The position numbers and the translations under genes are program-made. A DNA stretch of 64,000 bases from Teredinibacter purpureus (GTDB taxonomy: Bacteria; Pseudomonadota; Gammaproteobacteria; Pseudomonadales; Cellvibrionaceae), in NCBI RefSeq assembly GCF_014217335.1, contig NZ_CP060093.1, positions 62,001 through 126,000 of the forward strand. The letters run 5' to 3'. The notes under the pieces are model-generated. The model worked only from the letters and a program-made list of their open reading frames with translations. It had not been told where the DNA came from and ran no database searches. Positions 36,000-43,701 of this stretch are shown piece after piece (position 1 is the first letter of the stretch; each line of letters begins with the position of its first letter).

Positions 36000-36730
36000 T
36001 AGTAGATATGCATTGCCATTTAGATCTGTATGAAGACCCTTTCGCAATAGCAAAAGAAACTGTGGCCAGGGGTGTAGGTATTTTATCCGTTACAACTACT
36101 CCGAAGGCATGGGCTGGAACTAAAAAGCTTGAGCAAGGCCTTGAGAATAGTATCTATACGGCACTCGGACTTCACCCGCAACTAGCAGCCCAGCGATTTG
36201 ATGAGCTAGGTTTATTTGACGCGATACTCCCAACCACTCCATTCGTAGGTGAGATAGGCTTAGATGGAGGAAAGGGGTTTAAAAATAGCATGGATATACA
36301 GCTGAAGGTATTCAGGCATATATTGTCTAATGTACATTCTTCAGGAGGACGAGTTATGTCTATACATAGTAGGTATGCTACAGAACAAGTATTGGATGAG
36401 CTTAAAGGCATAGACGGAGCGCCTATCTTGCATTGGTTTACAGGCTCAAAAAGGCAGTTGAGACGAGCTATTGACCTTGGATGTTGGTTTTCAGTTGGGC
36501 CGAATATGATCAGTTCTAAAGGGGGGGCTGAGCTGGTTCGTTACATTCCTTTAAATCGGATATTGCTAGAGACAGATGGTCCATTTTGTAAAATAGATGG
36601 TGAAATATTGATGCCATGGGATTGTAAAAAAACGATAGATGGGATGATAGATCTGCTCGGGAAAAGTAAGCCGGATATCTCCCAATTAGTTTCTGACAAT
36701 TTCACACATTTAAAAAAATTAGTTGTTTAA
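35996..36730 (+). CDS. qatD: TatD-like metal-dependent hydrolase, QatD
   Basis: A 244-aa TatD-family protein: DMHCHLD at the start, GLHPQLA, VGEIGLDGGK, SIHSR, HWFTG and LLETDGPF, the metal ligands of a TatD nuclease. It begins with GTG at 35996 overlapping the qatC stop. It is the fourth and last Qat gene. Confidence 0.85.
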   Translation: MIVDMHCHLDLYEDPFAIAKETVARGVGILSVTTTPKAWAGTKKLEQGLENSIYTALGLHPQLAAQRFDELGLFDAILPTTPFVGEIGLDGGKGFKNSMDIQLKVFRHILSNVHSSGGRVMSIHSRYATEQVLDELKGIDGAPILHWFTGSKRQLRRAIDLGCWFSVGPNMISSKGGAELVRYIPLNRILLETDGPFCKIDGEILMPWDCKKTIDGMIDLLGKSKPDISQLVSDNFTHLKKLVV

Positions 36731-36852
36731 ATATACATTTGCGCACTAAATGCCGAAAACCGCAGAAATATCTTTAATTTATCTTGAATCATAATTAACA
36801 TTGCCAGCGTCTATTCTAAGTCAAATATTCGATACGATTTGAGAGCGAACAT

Positions 36853-39018
36853 ATGCAAAATGTAGTGAGAAGAAATATATTAAGTGTTTTATTGGCTGCT
36901 GTATGCGGGCCTGTCTATGCAGATTTTGAGTCTATTGAACTTGGTGGTTTGGAATCTGGAGGAGAGCTTACGGTAATTACTCCAGCAAGACTTAAGCAGT
37001 CTGTTAAAGATTCACCTAATAGCATAACTGTAATAACGAGCGAGATGATTCGTGATATGGGGGCTGATTCTATTCTTGAAGCCCTTAGATTGGTTCCTGG
37101 TGTTCTGATTAACTATCGGCATTCCGCGGCTACCTATGCATCTGCCAGTTACCACGGAACGAATGCACTTTCAGTCAAAAGAATGAATGTGATGATTAAT
37201 GGTAGACCTATTTACCGTCCGGCATTATCTCAGATACTCTGGGATAACCTACCAGTTAATATTGATGAAGTGAGCCGAATCGAAGTCGTTCGTGGGCCCG
37301 CAAGCGCTACCTACGGAGCCAATTCCTTTTTATCTGTGATTAACATCATTACCAAAGGACCTGTTGAACAGAAAAATACACTTTCTGTTCAAAGTGATTC
37401 AAGAGGCGGTCACGTATTGACTGGTGATTATGCTGTAGATTTTGAAAAGTTGAGGATATCGTTAGCGGCAAGTGATACGAAAGAAATTGGGCCTGATACC
37501 ACCAGCCGATATGATGTTAGCTATATAGGTAACGCTAACGAAGAGTTTAGAGGTGACTTGGATCGAACATATATTAAAGCAGTTGCAAGTTTAGATCTTT
37601 CGAGAAGTTCTAGTTTGGAATTGGACTATCGATTTACTAATACAGAGCGTGAAGTCGACTTCGTTGACTCGATACAACTCGAAGAGCCTGACATCACATA
37701 TACTGATCATTACTTCAGTGCAAAGCTAGATCATACAAAAGGGAATTTTTATTCGGCAGCGAACTATAGCTATATGGAAAGTGAAACCAGACAGGATTGG
37801 CAGTCTTGTCGACCTGCAGTCACTCTTCTTGATGAGACATATCGTTTATATACGCTTAGCCCAAACATATTCAATGAACTCGTAAATAATCAACCTCCAA
37901 GTATTAGTAATGAAGAGGAATTGTCTGCTATAAGCGGGCTTTTTGGACGGATGGCATCTCTCGGAATTAGTCAAACTGATGTTGTATGCGCAACTTTAGA
38001 CAATAACTATGATGAAAGTACCTCTCTGTTAGAAATGGAGAGTCAATATAGTACTCCAGAGTTTAGAGTTTCGGGTGTCTACAGCTTTCGAAAAGATAAG
38101 GCAGAATCTAATACTTATTTTAATGGGGATAGAGAGCAGGATATTCATAGTTTAAGTGTAAATGGAATGTGGCTACCAAATGATAAAGTAACCTTTAATC
38201 TCGGTGGGAACTATGAAAGCAGTGAATTCTTCAGCGGACTTTTTTCACCGCGAACGTCGATTAACTATCATCCGACTAATTCAAGTTCGTTTCGCTATAC
38301 ATATAGTCGAGCATACCGCACTCCTGATATGTGGGAGCAAACAGTGGACTGGAAATACCGAGCATATGATGCAAGTACGAGTGATTTCGGTATAGACGAT
38401 CCAACTTTCTATGTTAGAGCATCATCCCCTGGCAACCTAGATGCGGAAAAAATTATTTCTCATGAGCTTGCTTATCATGGAGTTTTAATAGATCAATCAC
38501 TAGTGTTAGATGTAAAGCTATTCCGAGATGAATTGTCTCGTTTGCTATCTCAAGAGTTAGAGCTATCTTCATTTGCACCGAGTAATAATGGGGAGGCTAT
38601 ATTAAGAGGGGTTGAACTAGAAACACGTTACAGTCCAACACGAAATAGTAATGTCTACATGGGCCTGGCATACCTTGAAAACGATGCATCACATATTATT
38701 GAGCGCACCTTATATAGTAGGTATTCGGGATTTGTTGGTTTATCACAGAGACTTTCCGATCGGCTAATATTGTCTTCAATGTTTTCTTACGCATCGGATG
38801 ATTCAAGAGAAGGAGTGCAAGGTGGATATAAACGAATAGATTTAACGGGTACTTATAAACCCGAATTTAGTGAGAGACTGGAATTTTCATTAAAAGCGCG
38901 GTATTGGACTAACACTAAAACATCAGCGCTGTATTCTGTTGATAGTGAAATTTTATCTAATACTTTAGATTATAATGATAAGTACATGTTGGCACTAAAG
39001 GCGTCCTACTTCTACTAG
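36853..39018 (+). CDS. TonB-dependent outer-membrane receptor
   Basis: A 721-aa receptor: signal peptide ending near VYA-DF, plug domain with SPNSITVITSEMIRDMGA, VPGVLINY and IEVVRGPASATYGANSFLSVINIITK, then a long beta-barrel ending in aromatic residues (KASYFY). The ligand is unknown. No TonB or ExbBD genes are nearby, so it relies on those of the host. It faces, convergently, the CPBP, ceramidase-family and site-2 protease genes. Confidence 0.9.
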   Translation: MQNVVRRNILSVLLAAVCGPVYADFESIELGGLESGGELTVITPARLKQSVKDSPNSITVITSEMIRDMGADSILEALRLVPGVLINYRHSAATYASASYHGTNALSVKRMNVMINGRPIYRPALSQILWDNLPVNIDEVSRIEVVRGPASATYGANSFLSVINIITKGPVEQKNTLSVQSDSRGGHVLTGDYAVDFEKLRISLAASDTKEIGPDTTSRYDVSYIGNANEEFRGDLDRTYIKAVASLDLSRSSSLELDYRFTNTEREVDFVDSIQLEEPDITYTDHYFSAKLDHTKGNFYSAANYSYMESETRQDWQSCRPAVTLLDETYRLYTLSPNIFNELVNNQPPSISNEEELSAISGLFGRMASLGISQTDVVCATLDNNYDESTSLLEMESQYSTPEFRVSGVYSFRKDKAESNTYFNGDREQDIHSLSVNGMWLPNDKVTFNLGGNYESSEFFSGLFSPRTSINYHPTNSSSFRYTYSRAYRTPDMWEQTVDWKYRAYDASTSDFGIDDPTFYVRASSPGNLDAEKIISHELAYHGVLIDQSLVLDVKLFRDELSRLLSQELELSSFAPSNNGEAILRGVELETRYSPTRNSNVYMGLAYLENDASHIIERTLYSRYSGFVGLSQRLSDRLILSSMFSYASDDSREGVQGGYKRIDLTGTYKPEFSERLEFSLKARYWTNTKTSALYSVDSEILSNTLDYNDKYMLALKASYFY

Positions 39019-39042
39019 CAATAAAGCAGGACGTTTTATCGG

Positions 39043-39867
39043 TTAAATGATGGGATACGTTAATAAACTAAAATGTAATATGTTGACTGCGAAGTGGCAG
39101 AATATTGAATACCAAATACTTTTTGTTAGCACGTAAATAAGCCCATATGAAAAACCAGCTATCGCATACACGATGGTTATGTCCAAGGATGGACCAATAT
39201 GAGTTCCCGTAAACAATAATGTAGTTAGTAATAAAGAAATACTTTCCCCTACAAGTGGTTTCCGGCAGTAGACGCCTAAAAGTCGTCCAATTTCTTTTTG
39301 AAAGATTAGCCTCATAAATGCCTCTTCAGACACGCACGTGGCAAGTAAATTTATGGCACCAAATAGCAAGATGTAATTTAGGTTTTTAAAATAAAAATTG
39401 AGGTCGAGAGAAAAGTAGGCTAGTAACAGAACGGCTAATGGAATTACCGCAACGGCTACTATTCTTGTAGTTGTAAGAAGGATGTATGGTTTTCCTAGTG
39501 CCGGCAAAATAAAAAGAAAGCATAATGCCATGTAACCTGCAATCGTTTTTCCTGTATTGAAATATAACGAATACTCATTACCTTTGTCATGTAAAATCAC
39601 AGCATCAAGAATTAGAGGGTAATTGAAATTATCAGGCCGATACAGACCAATGGCAAGGCCAAAAAGCACTACGCCTAACCATACACATGTAGCTTTTATA
39701 TATTTTTCGTTTTGTATAAGGCGAGGGTAAAAATATAGTAAAACCCCAAAGCCAGCTAGCAATACCATAACTTCGATAGGAATAATGCCAATGCTCATTG
39801 ATACAAGAGTTATTCCAGTAAAAACAAGAATGATATATTTAGCGGGTATTGTGGTTAAAGCATGCAA
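39043..39867 (-). CDS. CPBP-family intramembrane metalloprotease
   Basis: A 274-aa membrane protein with about eight hydrophobic segments. It carries the CPBP motifs SEEAFMRLIF (EExxxR), FTGTHIG and HFAVNIL near the C-terminus, which line the active site in the membrane. Such proteins process peptides, such as prenylated or bacteriocin-type ones. It lies 17 bp after the ceramidase-family gene on the same strand. Confidence 0.75.
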   Translation of the reverse strand: MHALTTIPAKYIILVFTGITLVSMSIGIIPIEVMVLLAGFGVLLYFYPRLIQNEKYIKATCVWLGVVLFGLAIGLYRPDNFNYPLILDAVILHDKGNEYSLYFNTGKTIAGYMALCFLFILPALGKPYILLTTTRIVAVAVIPLAVLLLAYFSLDLNFYFKNLNYILLFGAINLLATCVSEEAFMRLIFQKEIGRLLGVYCRKPLVGESISLLLTTLLFTGTHIGPSLDITIVYAIAGFSYGLIYVLTKSIWYSIFCHFAVNILHFSLLTYPII

Positions 39868-39884
39868 AATAGATCTCTCCAGAA

Positions 39885-41141
39885 TTAGTTACATTTTTTC
39901 CATCTATGCGTGCATAGATCTATTTGAGCCTCACTAAATGCTCCAATGGCCGAGTCGCCTATCGATGAGCTTATCGAAGCATTTTCTTCTGTAGTTCTGC
40001 CTGGGATTGATCCAAATTCACTTCTCGGTAAAAAATACCCGAGGGAGTCGCCTGTCAACCCCAAAAACATTGTATTCGGTTTGCTCAATTCCATTAATAG
40101 TGGTAAGCCTATGTTTGTTAGCGCCTCACCTGGAAATACTATCGCTGAGAATGAACTACCAATGTTTATTATACCTATTTGAGTATGAATGTTGTTCTCT
40201 AAATCTACATTCGCATCTAGTATTCCTAGCTGTAGTGCTCCGAAAATCAAAGGGTTTTCGATTGGGTGTAAGAAGCTTGTTTCCGAGTATGAAATATCGT
40301 GTGCAGATAACTTTTGGGCCATGCCGGCGGAATTAGAGATTTGTTCTCCCGTGGAGCGACCATAGGCTTCCGATTCTATTAGGCCACGATTGCCGTTTAT
40401 TGCTGGCTGTGCATCACCGAGTATCCCATTAAAGAATATGGTGTTTGTATTCAAATTGCGATTTACAGTTGCCCTTAAGTGGCCAACATAATCCGAGTTC
40501 CATGTGAAATTAGTTTCATCCACGATAGTCGGGTGCGCGCTCATATTAACCAATGTCGCGATTCGATGTCCAAATTTAGCTGATCTAAAGTCTAAAATTT
40601 CGACTGTGCTGTCAACAACATCTAAGCCCCGTCGATTCTCTATATTGGCGTCTGATGTCCAAAAATCGATTTCTGTCTTTGTTCTATTGAGGTATGACTG
40701 TAGGATAGCTCTCGCTGCAGTCCTCACTACACGTTCCCGGTAACCAGGGTCGACTCCTCCCCAAAGCCCCTGAAAGTCGGGTCCTGAGTGTGAATGTGTT
40801 GCGGATATAAGGATATTAGCATGCCATAGTCTGCCCTGAGAGATCTCTCGAGCAGCTTGAATAATGTCACTTTTTAGAGAGTGCCCTATTCCTACAGAGT
40901 CGATAGAAACCAATATTATTATATCGTTATAGTCGATGATGGATAGAGCTCCAATCATAATTGAGCTAGAGCTTTGTGATATGCCGCATCGTTGGAATGG
41001 AGCGCCATACCCTCCCATGCATGATGACATTCCCTCTGAATCGGTGGGCGTGATATCAGCCTCTGAAAAGCCTGAAAATATTCTTGCGTGTGCTGAGCTT
41101 CCAATAACTAAGAAGCTAATCAGTAATAGCATCCGGTACAT
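39885..41141 (-). CDS. Secreted neutral-ceramidase-family protein, short and with altered active site
   Basis: A 418-aa exported protein (signal MYRMLLLISFLVIGSSAHA) of the neutral/alkaline ceramidase family: ISATHSHSGPDFQGLWG, SAHPTIVDE and SDYVGH hold the zinc ligands. The family's GDVSPN motif with the catalytic Ser reads GDAQPA here, and the C-terminal immunoglobulin-like domain is missing (family usually about 650 aa). It may therefore hydrolyse another amide or ester. It is between the CPBP and site-2 protease genes. Confidence 0.75.
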   Translation of the reverse strand: MYRMLLLISFLVIGSSAHARIFSGFSEADITPTDSEGMSSCMGGYGAPFQRCGISQSSSSIMIGALSIIDYNDIIILVSIDSVGIGHSLKSDIIQAAREISQGRLWHANILISATHSHSGPDFQGLWGGVDPGYRERVVRTAARAILQSYLNRTKTEIDFWTSDANIENRRGLDVVDSTVEILDFRSAKFGHRIATLVNMSAHPTIVDETNFTWNSDYVGHLRATVNRNLNTNTIFFNGILGDAQPAINGNRGLIESEAYGRSTGEQISNSAGMAQKLSAHDISYSETSFLHPIENPLIFGALQLGILDANVDLENNIHTQIGIINIGSSFSAIVFPGEALTNIGLPLLMELSKPNTMFLGLTGDSLGYFLPRSEFGSIPGRTTEENASISSSIGDSAIGAFSEAQIDLCTHRWKKCN

Positions 41142-41223
41142 ATGATTTTCCTTTTATATACGTTTATAAAAACGCGTACATAAATATTAAGTTTTAAATG
41201 TGACGGTAATATTGTCACGATGA

Positions 41224-42306
41224 TTACCCAAGAAAGTATCTATTGATATCGTTCAAGAATCCGATGATGAAGAGCGACGCTAGAGCAACTCCTCCAATGA
41301 AATAATATGTTTTCTCAAAAACAGCAGGGAGTGGTTTTCGAGTAATACCTTGTATAGTACTAAGAAGTATTTGTGAACCATCCAGAAATGGGAACGGTAG
41401 TAGGTTTACAAGTCCAATCATGAAATTGGCCCCGGCTAGAAATAACAAATATTCAGGCCAACTTCGTTTAGCGGCTTCGGTACCTTCGGCTCCAAGCATT
41501 ACTAGGCTACCAAGTTGATCTCGAGCCTCCGAATTTGTTGGTAACTGGATTATTGTTTTGATTAGTGTTGAGAAAATCATTTCTGCATATTCGCTCGTCC
41601 ACACCATGCGATCGAATACGGTCAATTTTTTATGGATTATTAAAGCAGGGTCGCCATTGGTATCGTTTTTGGAGATAAATGTTATCCCTAAACCCTTGCT
41701 CCCCTCCCCTTTCCACAAGCTAGTTGGTGCGGTTAGAGAGTATGATTCTTCGGTAACTGCAGACAAAATAACAAAGCTAATATCTTTGTCCATATAGCTA
41801 AGTTTGATCTGCGTGATTACGTCGTCACGTGTCTTAATATCATGTCCGTTGACGGCCAGTACGGTATCACCAGGTGTAATACCATGCGACTCAGCATAGG
41901 AGGATGGTGAAACGTTAGCAATTTTAGGAACTAGCCTAGTGGTTTCACTTGGGAGGAGTGAAAAGAGCAGAATGGCTCCTAACAGCAAATTCACTAATGG
42001 GCCCGCTGCGAGTACGACAATACGCTTCCACAAGATGTACTCATTAAACGTTTTGACTGTGTTTGGAAACCCTCGTTTTGTCATTTCGTCGCGTGAGAGA
42101 AAGGAAATATAACCCCCTAATGGGATAGAGCCTAGACGGTATTCGATGCCGCCTTTTAACCATGACTTGCTCGCACCGAACCCTATACTGAATGATTTGA
42201 TAGGCATCGAAAACAACTTAGCGAACAAAAAATGACCAAGCTCATGAAAAATTACAACACTAGAAATCCCTAATATTGCCAACAGCATTGTAAATATTTC
42301 GATCAT
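41224..42306 (-). CDS. Site-2 (M50) intramembrane protease with one PDZ domain
   Basis: A 360-aa RseP-like protease. HELGH at 21-25 lies in the first membrane segment, one PDZ domain is in the middle (VSPSSYAESHGITPGD then VLAVNGH), and the second zinc-ligand motif is LPFPFLDGSQ. RseP normally has two PDZ domains and about 450 aa. It could cleave an anti-sigma factor or a signal peptide, but no sigma/anti-sigma pair is nearby. Confidence 0.85.
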   Translation of the reverse strand: MIEIFTMLLAILGISSVVIFHELGHFLFAKLFSMPIKSFSIGFGASKSWLKGGIEYRLGSIPLGGYISFLSRDEMTKRGFPNTVKTFNEYILWKRIVVLAAGPLVNLLLGAILLFSLLPSETTRLVPKIANVSPSSYAESHGITPGDTVLAVNGHDIKTRDDVITQIKLSYMDKDISFVILSAVTEESYSLTAPTSLWKGEGSKGLGITFISKNDTNGDPALIIHKKLTVFDRMVWTSEYAEMIFSTLIKTIIQLPTNSEARDQLGSLVMLGAEGTEAAKRSWPEYLLFLAGANFMIGLVNLLPFPFLDGSQILLSTIQGITRKPLPAVFEKTYYFIGGVALASLFIIGFLNDINRYFLG

Positions 42307-42509
42307 AAAGCTACCTTGTGTACATTGGTTAGATTTCTACAATATCTACTTTCGTTTATTGCGGTAGACCGCATGTCATCTTCAAAAAGAGTTGCCGTTG
42401 TGCAAGCCAGCCCGATTATATCCGATGTTAAATAACGCCATTTAAGACGTTTTTGAAATGCTATGGCGATCGTTAATCAACGTAGACCATGTATTGCATA
42501 CAGCTAATC

Positions 42510-42535
42510 GCTAGGGGCAGCGGCTAGGGGCAGCG
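42510..42535. repeat. 13-bp tandem duplication at a gene end
   Basis: GCTAGGGGCAGCG is present twice without spacer. The duplication contains the stop codon and, because 13 is not a multiple of three, adds a few residues in a new frame to the membrane protein. Confidence 0.7.
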
Positions 42536-43041
42536 GCTCTGGGCGCCTGATCTAAAGCATCATCGTCAGATGGTGTACTCTCTTTGTGCGGCACTTCGAT
42601 GATGGGTCTAGGTTCTTCAGGTGTAGGGGTATCCCACCTCATCATGTGGTTGTCAGCCGATTTATGGAGCGGAGATTTGAAACTGAAAATAAACCATCCT
42701 ATTGTTGTGAGCAGGGACGCAAGTAGAACCCATATAGCTATCCCTATGCCATCGATACTGCTAACAGGGCTATCAACAGGAAGGCCTAGCGCCACATGAG
42801 TCAAAATATCTTTAATTGAGGTCAGCTGGTATTGGCTGGCTATAAGTGAAAACCAATAAAAGAGTGCTGGTGGTATGACGGCGATGGTGAAAAAAGCCAT
42901 CTTTAGCGAATATTTCATCACGGAGAACACCAAAGAAATCAAATAGCTTGGTTTCCTCCGCTGCTCTTTGATGAATCGTTCTCGCTCTAAGGATCGTTGA
43001 TCATCCACTGCCTGTTCTTTTTGCTCGATTGCTGGTGGCAT
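42511..43041 (-). CDS. Inner-membrane protein (176 aa), unknown
   Basis: A charged N-terminus (QRSLERERFIKEQRRK), two hydrophobic segments (about 45-70 and 98-118) and a proline-rich acidic C-terminus. The last residues come from a 13-bp tandem duplication. It resembles small membrane proteins of integrative elements only in outline; function unknown. Confidence 0.5.
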   Translation of the reverse strand: MPPAIEQKEQAVDDQRSLERERFIKEQRRKPSYLISLVFSVMKYSLKMAFFTIAVIPPALFYWFSLIASQYQLTSIKDILTHVALGLPVDSPVSSIDGIGIAIWVLLASLLTTIGWFIFSFKSPLHKSADNHMMRWDTPTPEEPRPIIEVPHKESTPSDDDALDQAPRAAAPSRCP

Positions 43042-43314
43042 CGATCACTCCCCTCATAGTTGGTCTATTTCTGTAAATATCTGCCTATTGCAAATGATCG
43101 CGCGTGAAGATTTATTCGCGCAACAAAAAAACTCTGAAAACTAGAGAAACTTTCTGCAAGGTGCAGCCCGAAAGCACGAAGGGGGCAAATCAACTAGGTT
43201 GGATTGGTAAAGTATAGATTTCAGCAGTTATACCTTTCATATTCCAAGATATGACGCCTAAATACAGTTTGGTAGAGAGCCCACATTCTTTGGCAACTAA
43301 AACTGGAGGCAGTT

Positions 43315-43701
43315 ATGAATACTCAACATAATGCGTTGGGGCTGTTCGGGGCATCTGAGAGTGCCCTTCTTGCTCTTGCGCTTAAATATGAGTTAGTGAC
43401 AGGAAAGCAGGTGAAGTGGAGGAAAAGTGCGAATGAAATATACGAAATGGTAAAGAACTCACTTCATAGTTCCGACCAAGATCTATTCCGAAAGACAACG
43501 GATTTCTTAGACATCTTACCGGCGGAAGCCTCTGAGAAGTTTTCACAGTTTGGTATTGAATATACTCCTCAGAAAAAGGCAACGTCGCTTCAAACGTATC
43601 GAGGATCTGTTATTCCCAAAGACAGCACTCGATCGAAGAGAACGGTAGATATAGCGCCGCCATCAGAACAAAAGAAGATGTGGCGTGGAACGGCTTACTA
43701 G
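43315..43701 (+). CDS. Unknown protein (128 aa)
   Basis: A soluble, basic C-terminal half and helical N-terminal half; not recognised. GGAGG precedes the ATG. It ends exactly one base before the end of the convergent kinase gene. The 273-bp region upstream holds no recognised regulatory RNA. Confidence 0.5.
   Translation: MNTQHNALGLFGASESALLALALKYELVTGKQVKWRKSANEIYEMVKNSLHSSDQDLFRKTTDFLDILPAEASEKFSQFGIEYTPQKKATSLQTYRGSVIPKDSTRSKRTVDIAPPSEQKKMWRGTAY

Noticed and set aside
43100..43260. Riboswitch in the leader of the 128-aa gene
   Set aside because: A GAAAG and purine-rich segments recall c-di-GMP riboswitches, but the conserved core and paired stems are not there.
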